The position numbers and the translations under genes are program-made. 64,000 nucleotides of DNA, from contig JABLXH010000002.1 of the NCBI GenBank assembly GCA_013178155.1, forward strand, positions 52,523-116,522, read 5' to 3'. Below, piece by piece: positions 1 to 10,300 of this stretch (the stretch's first letter is position 1; every line of letters begins with the position of its first letter). The DNA comes from Armatimonadota bacterium (GTDB lineage: Bacteria > Armatimonadota > Zipacnadia > Zipacnadales > UBA11051). The notes beneath the pieces were generated by a model. The model saw only the letters and a list, made by a program, of their open reading frames with translations, did no database searches and was not told where the DNA came from.

Positions 1-1
1 T

Positions 2-889
2 GGTCGCATCATTAGCGGCGAGAGTCAGTACTTCCGGCTGGGCGACCTGATCCAGACGGACGCGCCCATCAACCCTGGCAACAGCGGCGGACCCCTGGTC
101 AACACAGACGGCGAGGTCATCGGCATCAACGTGGCCATCGCGTCGCCCGGGGCAACGATGATACCAGTCAATATCGGCATTGGGTTCGCCATTCCCTCCA
201 ATGCGGCGAAGACCATTGTTCCGCAGCTTATCGAGAAGGGCAAGGTGGCACGCGGCTGGCTGGGCGTAACGATAAAGGACCTCAACGAGAATCTTCGCAC
301 GCACTTTGGTGTGGGCGAAGGCGAGGGTGGTGTGCTGGTGACGCAGGTCAACGACAATGCGCCGGCCTCCAAGGTTCTGCAGCCCAACGACGTGGTGCTG
401 TCGGTGGATGGCAAGCCTGTTCGCGAGACCTGGGACCTGCAAAGTGCCATCGCCAACACCCCACCCGGAACCAGGGTGAGCATGGAAATTCTCCGCGCCA
501 AGCAGAGGATGACCTTGCAGGTGGAACTGGGACAGATGCCGGCTCAGTACGCGGGTTTCGAGGAGGAGAAGCCAGCCGCTGAAGAGACCGAGAGCAACGG
601 CCTGGCGCTAACGGTCAAGGAGATCACGCCCGAGTTGGCCCGCGAGACCAAGCTGGCTCGTGACAAGGGTGTGGTCATCACGGCGGTGGGGGCAGAGCTG
701 CGGGATCGTCTGCTGGAGGGCGACGTGATCGTTCGGGTCAACGACAAGGACGTCAACACCGTCGCCGAATACAAGGCGGCTATCGCCGCCGCCCGCCAGG
801 CCAAGGAGAAGTTCGTGGTCCTCTCGATCGAGCGGCTGGATGAAGAGGGCAAGAAGATGACCGATGTGGTGGATGTGCCGCTGGAGTAG
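2..889 (+). CDS. HtrA/DegP-family serine protease, C-terminal part (5' end outside window)
   Basis: The reading frame is open from base 2 to the stop at 887-889, giving 295 visible residues; the start lies upstream of the window. The sequence opens inside the trypsin-like domain. The catalytic serine is in the motif GNSGGP (Ser codon at 83-85), while the His and Asp of the triad are outside the window. Two PDZ-like domains follow, at about residues 80-165 and 195-285, which is the DegP/DegQ layout. Members of this family degrade or refold misfolded proteins in the cell envelope. A strong GC-rich hairpin follows at 922-951, so this is probably the last gene of its transcript. Family assignment is firm; a paralogue name cannot be given from the fragment. 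Confidence 0.93.
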   Translation, partial: GRIISGESQYFRLGDLIQTDAPINPGNSGGPLVNTDGEVIGINVAIASPGATMIPVNIGIGFAIPSNAAKTIVPQLIEKGKVARGWLGVTIKDLNENLRTHFGVGEGEGGVLVTQVNDNAPASKVLQPNDVVLSVDGKPVRETWDLQSAIANTPPGTRVSMEILRAKQRMTLQVELGQMPAQYAGFEEEKPAAEETESNGLALTVKEITPELARETKLARDKGVVITAVGAELRDRLLEGDVIVRVNDKDVNTVAEYKAAIAAARQAKEKFVVLSIERLDEEGKKMTDVVDVPLE

Positions 890-921
890 GACTGACAGAG
901 GCAAGGAGACGGTTTCTCAGA

Positions 922-951
922 CTGGGGCGCCTCCGTGTTGAGGCGCCCCAG
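922..951. terminator. Bidirectional terminator-like hairpin without U-tract
   Basis: A perfect 12-bp inverted repeat with a 6-base loop (arms 922-933 and 940-951, arm CTGGGGCGCCTC). It sits between the convergent ends of the protease gene and the DUF4091 gene. No run of T follows on either strand, so it is a terminator by position and structure rather than a textbook intrinsic terminator. Its inner arm GGGGCGCCTC recurs in the hairpin at 56663-56688. Confidence 0.7.
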
Positions 952-1010
952 CTCGCTCTTACGATGGAGCGGGCCTCGCGCGAACTGTGCTCGGGGTCTG
1001 CGGTGGCAGC

Positions 1011-3326
1011 CTAGTTGACAAGCTCCTCCAGCCGCACAGCCTGCTCCGCGATCATCCAGCGGTACACGTCGGCCTCTCGCGGCGCCCAGAGGTCCTGGTC
1101 CTTGTACTTGGGCTGGACGCGGATTCGCCCCCAGACGTAGTCCAGGGTCTTTTGGGCCTCCTCCGCCAACTGGGCCGACTTGCCGCCTGCCTGCCTGGAC
1201 TGCGCGATGAGCTGCTTGCAGGTGAATACGTACCGGTAGTCGTCGTAACCCTCGCGGTACGCCTCCCACATCGCCACCGGGATGGGCCGGCCGCTGTCCT
1301 CGGTTCGGTTGAAGAAGTCTGACATACGGCCGCTCAGGTAATTCCAGGGGTCACCGACATCGGCGCGGTAGATCCAGGGGATCAGGGCCGTGAAGCCGGA
1401 TCGCCAGAAGCCAAAGCCGTAGGTCATCCGCGCACCGTTGACCGGTGTGTGGTCGTTCTCCCCATTTATATGGTTGGGGTAGCACCAGTAGTCAACCGGA
1501 CGGGCCGCCTTGTCCTTCAGTAGCTCATCGCGTGCAGGCAGGAAGGGTTGCGTACACCAGACGTCGATGTAGGGACGGAGCGGAGCGAAGCCGTCCAGCG
1601 TTGGGTCAGCGGTCACATACGTTCTTACCCCTGCGGCGCGAACGGCCTTGAGGGTTTCCGTCATGAAGGCAATGGCTCCCGCGCCTGTGCTCGGCTCGTC
1701 AATGGGGTAGTACAGGAACTCGGGCCACCCGCGGCGGACACGCTCGGTCTCGATGGCCTGGCACATGGCCGTCAGCTCCTGGGCATACTCCGGAGGGGGC
1801 AAGGTGGCGTTTGCGATGTGCGATCCCAGGTCCTGGCCGGTGTACTTGCGGTAGATGCCACTGGCATTGACCGCCACCACAAAGGGTCCCCGCAGGCCGA
1901 AGCGCTGCCAGAGGTCCACCTTCTTTTGGAACAGGTCGAAATTGAAGCTGAACGTGCCGGGCTCGTCGTCCTTGGCCGGGGCCGCCCAAAGGCTGGTCGT
2001 GACATTGCGGGTCCCATGGGCGATGAGGTCAGCCATCTCCCACTCGGACTTCTGCAGGAAGTAGGCTTTGCTGACCTCGTCCTTGGCGCTGGCCCACTCA
2101 TCCAGGGGGTCGTAGTAGTAGATCCCATACAGCTTCTCGGGATCCTCCTGCAGGCGCAGGGGCAGGACGCGGAGACGGACCGGCAGGCTGGCGGCGGCGG
2201 CCCCGCGGGGGCTGAAGGTCACGGTGCCTGTGTAGGTGCCGGGAGCGGCCGGCTCGGGAACATGCACCGTGAGCCAGTAGCGGGTGTTAGTCCTGCCTGG
2301 CAGCGGTTGCAACGGATCCATCGGCATGAGGGGGTCGGGCGCCAGTTTGAACTGGCCTATAGTGGTATAGTTCGGCCGGACACGCATGTACCGGACGCGC
2401 CGAATCTCCCAGGCGCTGGCCGGTATCGAGCCCTGCGGTCCCCGTAGGTCCGAGACGGCTACCGTGGCCCCCGCCAGTTCCCGGAACGGGTAGACGATGA
2501 AGTTCAGCGGCTCGTACTCACCCGGGCAGGCAAAGGCGCGGAGCTGGGGGTTCATCTCGGCGGCCAGCGGGACCGTGTCCGGGTAGACCACCTCGGCCCA
2601 GTGCCGCTGGTGTATGACATAGCCGCGCTGCCGGTCGGCCTCCGGGATCGCCGGCCAGGGGGTAGCATCGGTCGGTTGAACCTGCTTCCACTTGGCGGCC
2701 TCAGCCGGTGGCAAGAAGTCAATCAGCTCCCGCACAGGGTTCAGTATAGTCCCCAGCAAGCGCTGGCGGTCAGCATCCTGATACAGGACAAGGCCGGCAA
2801 CAGCGAACAAGCTCCGGGGGCGGAAGGTCAGACGGGCTTCACCACCGACGGCCTTCACGTCGAGGTAGGCCTGTCGGAACTGATAGGAGTCCTCGAAACG
2901 TACGGGCTTGGTCGCGGAACCGCTCTCGATGTCGAAGTCGAAGTACTGACTGCGGTAGGGGTAGCTGGTACCACACAAGACCCAGACGTGGTAGGTCCCA
3001 TCCGGCACCCGGATAACCAGTTCTGCTGGCTGGTCGCTAATGACGGAGTCCTGGGAGAGAGGACAGGTCCAGCAGGGCGGGGGAACCTTGCTGCCCTCCG
3101 CACCCTCGTACTCCGTGAAGGGCTGGTCACGCACCAGCAGGTGGCTGCCGTCCACCCACCCGGCCGCGTCTTGCCCGCCGACCATCGCCGGGGTAACGCG
3201 GATGAAGCCATCCTGGACCGCCGACTCGGCGCCACCAAAGTCGAGACAGTACATCGCCGCTGACGACAGGGTCGCAGCGCCGATCAAGCCGGCCACGAGT
3301 GCCAGAGACAGGCTCAAGCGCCTCAT
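1011..3326 (-). CDS. Secreted DUF4091-domain glycoside-hydrolase-like protein
   Basis: Predicted 771-aa exported protein. An N-terminal signal peptide (MRRLSLSLALVAGLIGAATL) is followed by a beta-rich, galactose-binding-like region at about 25-185 and a TIM-barrel-like core. The core carries YYPIDEPS near residue 540, a typical position for acidic catalytic residues. The C-terminal part contains MWEAYREGYDDYRY, characteristic of DUF4091 proteins. I chose the start at 3326 rather than the upstream ATG at 3344 because GGAGGGAACGC precedes it and it forms an ATGA overlap with the stop of the upstream gene, implying translational coupling. It probably acts on a polysaccharide outside the cytoplasm; the substrate is unknown. 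It is the last gene of a three-gene minus-strand set. Confidence 0.85.
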   Translation of the reverse strand: MRRLSLSLALVAGLIGAATLSSAAMYCLDFGGAESAVQDGFIRVTPAMVGGQDAAGWVDGSHLLVRDQPFTEYEGAEGSKVPPPCWTCPLSQDSVISDQPAELVIRVPDGTYHVWVLCGTSYPYRSQYFDFDIESGSATKPVRFEDSYQFRQAYLDVKAVGGEARLTFRPRSLFAVAGLVLYQDADRQRLLGTILNPVRELIDFLPPAEAAKWKQVQPTDATPWPAIPEADRQRGYVIHQRHWAEVVYPDTVPLAAEMNPQLRAFACPGEYEPLNFIVYPFRELAGATVAVSDLRGPQGSIPASAWEIRRVRYMRVRPNYTTIGQFKLAPDPLMPMDPLQPLPGRTNTRYWLTVHVPEPAAPGTYTGTVTFSPRGAAAASLPVRLRVLPLRLQEDPEKLYGIYYYDPLDEWASAKDEVSKAYFLQKSEWEMADLIAHGTRNVTTSLWAAPAKDDEPGTFSFNFDLFQKKVDLWQRFGLRGPFVVAVNASGIYRKYTGQDLGSHIANATLPPPEYAQELTAMCQAIETERVRRGWPEFLYYPIDEPSTGAGAIAFMTETLKAVRAAGVRTYVTADPTLDGFAPLRPYIDVWCTQPFLPARDELLKDKAARPVDYWCYPNHINGENDHTPVNGARMTYGFGFWRSGFTALIPWIYRADVGDPWNYLSGRMSDFFNRTEDSGRPIPVAMWEAYREGYDDYRYVFTCKQLIAQSRQAGGKSAQLAEEAQKTLDYVWGRIRVQPKYKDQDLWAPREADVYRWMIAEQAVRLEELVN

Positions 3327-4249
3327 TGCGTTCCCTCCTGCCACGGACTCCGGGCGACTTTCAGAGCGAAGGGGGCCGGACTATCACCCCGACACCGCAG
3401 GGCCAGTTCATATTCACCCGCCGCCAGACCGGCCGAGGGCAGGGGCAAAGCAACCCGGGAACGCCCAGGCCCCATATCGAGGCGTCCCTCGGCCGCGACG
3501 GTCCCATTCCGACTGAGGGCCCAGGTCACCTCGGCCTTGGCCTCCTGCTTCACACCCATAAGGTCGAGGTCAACCAGCAAGTAGCGGCTGTCGGCATAGA
3601 TGGCCTGTTCCACCAGCCGGCTGGCCGCGAGGGTTGGCTCGACATATCGCACCAGGCAGATATTGTCTATCCAGAAATCCAGCTCGTCGCCGTCGCGGTA
3701 GTTGGACTCGCTGATGTGGAACTGGATGCCCGAACGCGGGTTGACCCCGGGGAGGTCGGCCAGGGGAAGTCGGTAATCGGTCCACTTGCCCAACTGCAGT
3801 TCGGTCAGGCTACGGCTGTAGTCCGCACGCGAGCCTGCGCCATATAGCCCCACGCCCATCGGTGTGGCCGGCAGCTTGTCGCGCGAGCTCTCCACGTAGA
3901 TGGAGAACTCCAGGTAGTCCCAGCCGGACCAGTCACGGACCGGCTCCGGGAAGGAGCGCTGCATGCGCGGCCAGCCGATGGGGTACTGCGGCTCGCCGGT
4001 GCTCCAGTCCACTTCCACATGGAACTGCAGGGAAGTGGGCCCGCGACGCGCCTGCTTCGTGCTGATACTCACCCGCGCTTCCGCCGGGCGCCACTGGGCC
4101 GCGTCGGTGTCGAGGCCATCGTCCAGGATCAGCCGCTCCAGGTTGCCCTCGCGGATCACGGGCGCGACCGGTGGCGACTGCTGCGCAGCGGCAACACCCA
4201 CAACCAGAGCCAGTGCGGTGACGGCGATGCACCTGAGCATGGGCGTCAT
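3323..4249 (-). CDS. Secreted protein with carbohydrate-binding-like jelly-roll domain
   Basis: Predicted 308-aa exported protein with a signal peptide (MLRCIAVTALALVVGVAAAQ). Residues of about 40-200 form a beta-rich region with the phrases DWSGWDYLEFSIY and DELDFWIDNICLV. These resemble the jelly-roll folds of carbohydrate-binding modules such as CBM11. I see no catalytic motif. The C-terminal third looks like an Ig-like beta-sandwich. AAGGAG lies just upstream; the start may be 4249 or the ATG at 4240. The stop overlaps the start of the DUF4091 gene by four bases (ATGA), so the two are likely made together, with this one perhaps supplying substrate binding. The exact CBM family is not certain. 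Confidence 0.7.
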   Translation of the reverse strand: MTPMLRCIAVTALALVVGVAAAQQSPPVAPVIREGNLERLILDDGLDTDAAQWRPAEARVSISTKQARRGPTSLQFHVEVDWSTGEPQYPIGWPRMQRSFPEPVRDWSGWDYLEFSIYVESSRDKLPATPMGVGLYGAGSRADYSRSLTELQLGKWTDYRLPLADLPGVNPRSGIQFHISESNYRDGDELDFWIDNICLVRYVEPTLAASRLVEQAIYADSRYLLVDLDLMGVKQEAKAEVTWALSRNGTVAAEGRLDMGPGRSRVALPLPSAGLAAGEYELALRCRGDSPAPFALKVARSPWQEGTQ

Positions 4250-4326
4250 CTCTCCTTCACGTTCGCGACGGCAACGGCCGCTGTCCATCAGGCCAAGCGA
4301 GCAGGCACTCCCTGTGGACACAGAGC

Positions 4327-5331
4327 TCATACCCGGTTCGTAGCCGCAGGCGGAGCGGCGGACATGGGCTGATTGTAGAAGGGCTGATAGCGGTGCTGCT
4401 CGGTAAGCTCGGTGAGGCGGTCCAGGTCCTCGGGCGCGATCTGCAGCTCACATACGCCCAGCAGCGGAAGAATGTGCTCGGGACGGGAGGCCCCGACGAT
4501 CGGCACGAACGGCGCCGGACGTGAGAGAACCCACGCGACCGCCAGTTGGGACATGGTGACACCGTTGCGGCTGGCGATGCGCTCCATCTCCTCCAGGAAG
4601 TCAAACATCTCGTCCGTCAGTTGTGAACTGAGCTTCCCGCTCTTGGCCACGCGGGTGTCCTCGGGCAGTGGTTCACCACGGCGGAAGCGGCCGGTCAGGA
4701 GGCCGGCGCTCTGGGGACCATAGGACTGCAACACGATGTTGAAACGGTTGGCCATGGGAACGGTCTCATTCTCGATGGAACGGTCCAGCAGGTTGTAGTG
4801 CACCTGCACCGACACTGGCGGCTCCCAGCCATAGCGCGCGCACACGCCGAGGCAGTAAGCCACCTGCCAGGCGTAGGCATTGCACATGGCGACGTAGCGG
4901 ATCTTGCCCTGCTTGACGAGGTTGTCCAGTGTCGAATAGACCTCCTCAAAGGGTGTGAGAGGGTCAGGGTGATGGCACATGTAGATGTCCACGTAGTCAG
5001 TCTCCAGGCGGCTGAGACTGGCGTTGAGGGCGTCTATGATATGGCGCCGTGAACAGTCGGCCGGCCGGCGGCGGCCGGCGTAGCGGCTCGCCCAGACTTT
5101 GGTTGAGATGATGACCTGGTCACGCCGGCCCTTGAGGGCTTTCGCCAGAAAGCGCTCGCTTTCGCCACGGCCATAGGAGTCCGCCGTGTCAATGAAGTTG
5201 ATGCCGCCGTCGAGGCACTGGTGGACCAGGTCAATGGCCTCTTCCTCAGGCAGGCGCTCGGTGATGGTCATAGCGCCGAGGCAGATCCGCGACACCTCGA
5301 TGCCCGCATTTCCGTACCGTATGTACTCCAT
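4327..5331 (-). CDS. Aldo/keto reductase family oxidoreductase
   Basis: Predicted 334-aa cytoplasmic NAD(P)H-dependent reductase of the AKR superfamily. The full catalytic tetrad is visible: Asp48 and Tyr53 in DTADSYGRGES, Lys78 in ISTKVW and His120 in YMCHH. The start at 5331 is preceded by AAGGAGG with eight-base spacing; the upstream ATG at 5385 has no such support. It lies 77 bases ahead of the jelly-roll gene on the same strand and is probably co-transcribed with it and the DUF4091 gene. Reduction or oxidation of a released sugar is a reasonable guess from context, but the substrate cannot be read from the sequence. Confidence 0.9.
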   Translation of the reverse strand: MEYIRYGNAGIEVSRICLGAMTITERLPEEEAIDLVHQCLDGGINFIDTADSYGRGESERFLAKALKGRRDQVIISTKVWASRYAGRRRPADCSRRHIIDALNASLSRLETDYVDIYMCHHPDPLTPFEEVYSTLDNLVKQGKIRYVAMCNAYAWQVAYCLGVCARYGWEPPVSVQVHYNLLDRSIENETVPMANRFNIVLQSYGPQSAGLLTGRFRRGEPLPEDTRVAKSGKLSSQLTDEMFDFLEEMERIASRNGVTMSQLAVAWVLSRPAPFVPIVGASRPEHILPLLGVCELQIAPEDLDRLTELTEQHRYQPFYNQPMSAAPPAATNRV

Positions 5332-5364
5332 GCTTCGTTCCTCCTTCTTGCCGTCAGCGAGGCA

Positions 5365-5393
5365 TTGCCGCTGGTGTCCCGGCATGGTACAAT
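5365..5393 (+). promoter_or_regulatory. Sigma-70-type promoter candidate for the 460-aa TIM-barrel gene
   Basis: TTGCCG at 5365-5370 and TACAAT at 5388-5393 are separated by 17 bases. They lie about 100 bases before the start at 5492, in the divergent gap with the aldo/keto reductase gene. The -10 box matches consensus at five of six positions. Confidence 0.5.
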
Positions 5394-5491
5394 CCGCCCG
5401 CTGACCGCGCCTGGCCTGGCGTTTCGACCGGTTTCGGGCCTTCTCCTCCCTGCCCGGAGCATCGCCGCAGCCAGCGAAAGGATGAGATGCA

Positions 5492-6874
5492 ATGAAGCAA
5501 GACCGGGCCGAGGAGCACCGGCGCCGCCTCTGCCATCTGGCCGAGGTCCACGCCGCAGTTGGTCCCGACGCGCCGTTCCACGTCGTGCAGGACTACCTGC
5601 CGGGCCAGGTGGTCTACAACCTTGGCGAATACCCGGCACGCTTCTCCATCGCCCCGAGCGATTACGATGTTGAGCTTCTGGAGCAGTTCGCGGCGGCCGG
5701 CGTGGAGCTGATCCAGATCCACGAGGACTGGAATGACTCGCTGCGTGTGCTGGGTGCTGACAAGTTCACCAGCCACGATCCGGGGGGACTGCGGTCGTTC
5801 GTGGATGTCGCTCACGGTCTGGGGCTGAAGGTGCTGCCCTATATCTCCAGCGGGTTCTTTGACATCCGCGATCCGGATTTCCGCGAGGAGTTCTACGACC
5901 CGGCGCGCAGTCGCCTGATCGAGCTCTACTTCGACTACGCTCGCTGCTCGCCGGCCAGCCCGGAGTGGCGCGCATACCTGCTGCCCCGCGTGGAACGTTT
6001 GCTGGACGACTACGGGTTTGACGGCCTGTACAATGACGTGGGGTACCACGCGGAGTTGGAGGAGCTGCCGCTGGCTGAAGGCCAGGTACGACCGGCCCCC
6101 TGGCCTCATGCGGCCTTTGAAGACCTGCTGGGCTTACTCTACGACATGGCCCACCGTCGCGGCGGAGTGGTGAAGATGCATGGGGGGCCGCCGCGGATCA
6201 GCGACCGCGTGAAGCTGTACGACTACCTGTGGCTGGGCGAGGGGGTCAAGTCACTGGACCGCCTGCGCCAGGAGGCTGGCCAGGCGCCGCCCTACGTCGT
6301 GCCCTGCCCGGACATGAGTCGCGCCCAGGTCGATAGCGAAGACGACCTGTACCTGTACACCATCCCCTTCATGCAGTTCCCGCTGCGCGTGGACGGTCGG
6401 CCCTTCACGGGCGAAAGGGCCAGTGTCCCCGGCATCGCCTACCAGCCTGAAGCGACATGCTTCTGGACACGGCACTGCCGGGCCATACACCGCTACTTCC
6501 AGCAGCATCGGGATGGGCCCTACACCTATGGCTGGTGGGATAGCTGTCCTGGTCAGCCAGGGGCCCGCGAGACCTGGCTCACATACCTGCGCCTCTATCG
6601 TCCCATGGTTGCCCCGGGCAGCCGGGTGTGGACCGGTGTGCGAAGCGGTGCGCTGTTTGCGGAACCGCCGTCCCGGGACCTGGTGACAAGCCTGTTCGTC
6701 AACAGCAAGGTGTATCTCGTCGCAGCCAACTTTGGCCCCGCGCCGTCGGTCCTACGCTCAAACTGGCTCTGGCAGGACCGGCGGAGCTCCAGGCGCGGGA
6801 AGGAATGGACGGTCGCCCCGCGCCAGATGCTCTTGCTGCAGCGTGTTGCCGACGAGACTACTGCGGCTCCCTGA
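5492..6874 (+). CDS. TIM-barrel glycosidase-like protein, no signal peptide
   Basis: Predicted 460-aa protein. The region at 55-340 has the beta/alpha rhythm of a TIM barrel: GVELIQIHEDWND, GLKVLPYISSGFFD, and GFDGLYNDVGYHAE near residue 181. The last places an Asp at the end of a strand, as in many glycoside hydrolases. The C-terminal 80 residues look like a small beta domain. No signal peptide is visible, unlike the other large proteins nearby, so it may act on imported oligosaccharides. AAAGGATG precedes the ATG. The 3' end overlaps the convergent small gene by 17 bases (6858-6874). I could not place it in a numbered GH family. Confidence 0.75.
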   Translation: MKQDRAEEHRRRLCHLAEVHAAVGPDAPFHVVQDYLPGQVVYNLGEYPARFSIAPSDYDVELLEQFAAAGVELIQIHEDWNDSLRVLGADKFTSHDPGGLRSFVDVAHGLGLKVLPYISSGFFDIRDPDFREEFYDPARSRLIELYFDYARCSPASPEWRAYLLPRVERLLDDYGFDGLYNDVGYHAELEELPLAEGQVRPAPWPHAAFEDLLGLLYDMAHRRGGVVKMHGGPPRISDRVKLYDYLWLGEGVKSLDRLRQEAGQAPPYVVPCPDMSRAQVDSEDDLYLYTIPFMQFPLRVDGRPFTGERASVPGIAYQPEATCFWTRHCRAIHRYFQQHRDGPYTYGWWDSCPGQPGARETWLTYLRLYRPMVAPGSRVWTGVRSGALFAEPPSRDLVTSLFVNSKVYLVAANFGPAPSVLRSNWLWQDRRSSRRGKEWTVAPRQMLLLQRVADETTAAP

Positions 6875-7196
6875 GCTCCATGGTTCCGTCGGAGCGGATC
6901 AACACCAGCTTGGTCACAACGGTCTGGGTGCGTCGCAGACGGGAGGGCTCAAAAGGGTCCTGCTCGTAGTCAGTGCGTGACTGGAAGGGTACCGCGGCAA
7001 CCACCTGGGGGCGCTGCAGGAGCGCCCGGGCTTCCGGCGTCAACTCGTCGTCGGTGGGCTCGCCACCATTGGCGGCTGGCTGCGGCGCCGGCTCCTGTTG
7101 AGCCATGGCGGGCCGTGACTGGCCTGCCAGGATGGCTCCCAGCCCGAAGGAGAGCGCCATCAGGGCGACCACAACCGCAACAACTGACCTGGTCAT
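6858..7196 (-). CDS. Small secreted or membrane-anchored hypothetical protein
   Basis: Predicted 112-aa protein with a signal peptide or signal anchor (SVVAVVVALMALSFGLGAIL) ending near PAMAQQ. A Pro/Ala-rich linker and a short polar C-terminal region follow. The start at 7196 has GGAGG seven bases upstream; the track-length start at 7244 has no comparable site. It faces the 460-aa gene and overlaps its end by 17 bases. No family recognised. Confidence 0.65.
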   Translation of the reverse strand: MTRSVVAVVVALMALSFGLGAILAGQSRPAMAQQEPAPQPAANGGEPTDDELTPEARALLQRPQVVAAVPFQSRTDYEQDPFEPSRLRRTQTVVTKLVLIRSDGTMELREPQ

Positions 7197-7379
7197 GTCT
7201 AACCTCCCCGAGGGATCAGTCAGCAGAAGTCCAGAGGCTGACATCGCTATTAGAGCCCTATCCGCAGCAATGGTTCCCGGGGGGAAGGAATGGGCCCGGG
7301 GCTACGGGAAACTGACGGGACACCTGCGGACCATAGCCCGACCACGCCTCGTGGTCAACTGGACCAGGGAGGGCTGATC

Positions 7380-10300
7380 TTGCGTTTCCTCATCCTCTGT
7401 CTCCTCGCCCTGCCGCTCGCCGCCCACGCTTACCCCCCTGCCTTCCAGGCACCCATGGACTCCTCCCTCGTGGCCAAACCAGGTGGAGAGCCCGTGGAGA
7501 CCACCGGCCAGCCGGTCTTCGTCGTCGGCAAGTTCGGCCAGGCCGTGGAGTTGCGACCGGGCACGGTGCTGTTCTACGGGGCACGCGGCGTTCTCGACAA
7601 GGGACAAGGGACACTGAGCTTTTGGCTCAGGCCGAACTGGGCGGGTGATGACGGCCAGGATCACGGCCTGGTGGCGGATCAGGCTGACTACGCCAGCAAG
7701 GCGCTGAACACCTTCTACCTGTGGAAGGACCGTCACGGGTTACTGCGTTTCGATCTGGCGACGCCCGAGGGGCAGGCGTTGAGCGCTGACGTGCGGTCCT
7801 GGCGAGCGGGGGAATGGCATCATCTGGCGGTGACGTGGTCTCAGGCCGGCGAGCTTGCGTTGTATGTGGACGGCAACTGCGTCTCGCGCCGTCAGACGCC
7901 CTATGACCCCGTGTCGTGGCCGCGGCTCATTCTCGGCGGCGACTTCACCGGCGCAGGCAGCGCCGATGCGGCCTTTGACGAAGTGCGGATCTACTCCCGG
8001 CCGCTGCAGCAGGCCCACGTCATGGCCCTGGGGCAGAACCTGCCGCTGGAGGACGCGGCAGTCACACGCCTGACCGCGCCGCGGGCCATCCGCCTTGGCC
8101 AGCCGTTCGACATTCGGGTGCAGGTGACCGCGGCTGGCCCCCTGACCCGGGAATACCCGCTCGTACTGGAGTTGGCTGGGATCCCCTTTGCCACTTTGCA
8201 GGTATCGCTGGCCGGACACGACTGGGGCGCCGGCCAACCCCTGGACCTGGCCGGCTTTGCGGTTACCGTCCCGGAGTACTTGCGGTTGTGGAGCGGGACG
8301 TATCCGCTGACGGCTCGTCTCGACGGCACTGTGCCCCCGGCTGACACGGCGCCGGTGGTCCACCAGGTCGAGGTCACCTCCCGATCGCAGGCAGTCCCCG
8401 GTCACACTTACAGCGTGACCGAGGACGGCGTGCCCATGCGCGACGGTCGTCGCTTCATTCCGGCCGGTCCAGATGAGGGCTTTCTCTTCCAGGGACGTTT
8501 CTACCGTGACGACGCCGAGGGTCGCTCGTTGGCCTGCCAGCTCATCGCCAGCGGCGAGGTACAGGACGCGGTCCGCTGTCGGCTGGTGGATGCCGTCGAG
8601 GCCGCAGCTACCGACCACGAGTTTGTGGAATGGGGGCAGTCAGTGGTCCAGGAGGTGGCGCCGGGGAAGCGCGTCCGGCTTACCGGAGTGCCGGCCTCCG
8701 CGACCACAGCGGTCCGCGTGGGGGGCGAGGACCGTCCCGTCCTGCCCGGCTTCTCGTATACGCTGCGCACCTCGCCCACAGTTGCGCCTCATGTGCTGGT
8801 GGTGGAGATGGCCGCCGATTCGGACCGCACCCTCGCGATTGGCGTTGACGCGGCCCCCGGCAGCGAACCCTCACCGCCGCTGCGCGACAGCGGCCTCGGC
8901 GACACAAGGCTGATTCCCCTGCTGGTCACCTATGCCGACGGAGAGACGGCGCGGGGGGACAGCACGCTGCGCCAGGCCTTGCTGTTCTACCCCAAGACCG
9001 GGGCCAGCCTAGTGACCATCAGTTCCGGCGGCCGTGACCGGCAGCCGGACGTGGCAACCGCCGCTGCCGTGGCCCGTCTGGAGGTGTACGAACTCCTGGA
9101 CGACGGAGCCGCGCTGCACAACCAGATCGCCCTGCCTGAGAAGGAACCCTCCCGCAGCGTCGGGCTGTGCTTGCCGGACACCACTGTCATGTTTGCGCAG
9201 TTTGGCTTCGCTGGCGCCGATGCCCTCCAGCGACGGGCCTCGCTGGGCGCCCTCGGGGACTATCTGGGGTTCATGGGCGTCAATCGCCTGGAGTTCTCGC
9301 CCCTGGGCTACGGGATGAATGCGCGGTATTTTGGCGGTCGTCTCGTCAACACGGAGGGCTACGATCTGTTCGATGAGCTGTTGCCCGTCGCGGAAAGACG
9401 GGGGCTGGAGCTGGTGCCGGTCCTGGAGCCCATGTCTTTCTACGATCGCTTGCCCGAGTTCACCGACGACAGCTTCCAGCTCGACCGCGACGGCCGAACC
9501 TACCGCCAGGCCTATGGCCGGGTGCCCGACCCTCTCCGCCCCGAGGTGCAGGCCCAGGCCATGGGCTTTCTGTCCGAGTTCCTGGAGCGTGTGCGCGGCC
9601 GCGCTTGTGTCCCCTTCGTGGCGGTGCGGGTGGATGGCGTCGCCGGTACATGCTACTCAGGCGATGCCCCGACGCGCCCACCCGAGGAGGCCGGTTACAG
9701 CGAGTGGGACCTCGCAGCCTTCATGCAGGCCACCGGCGTACAGGTCGGGGGCACGCCGGGTGATACGCCCAGCCGCTTTGCCTGGCTGAAGGCCAACCCG
9801 GAGGCCTGGAGCCGATGGATCACCTGGCGGTGTGAGCAAACCCATGCGTTCTGGCTCAAGCTGCGCGACCTGGTGGTGTCCCGGGGCGATGGCCGGAAGC
9901 TGCTGATCCAGACCAGCCTGCCAAGCGCAGAGCCGGGGCAGTATGGTTACTGGCGCACCAACCAGACTTCGCCGCTGGATGTCCTGCGGCACCACGGCTA
10001 CGATCCGCGCCTGCATCTGTCGGAGCAAGGGCTGCGGATCTCACGATGCCTCAACCTGGGTGGGGACCGCTACCATGGCGATTCGGCCAACAGCACCTAT
10101 GCCCTGCAACCCGAACTGGAGCCCTGGTACCGGACGGCCGAGGGCGGCGAGACCGAACTGCGGCTGACCACGTGGGACCTGCCGGAACACCCTCTGGGCC
10201 ACCGGGCGGGTCCGGCTGGGCCTGCCGGTCGCGCCTTCCTGGGCCCCCTGGTCCACTCCCTGCGCGTCCACGATCCCTACGCCCTCACGCTGACGAGCTG

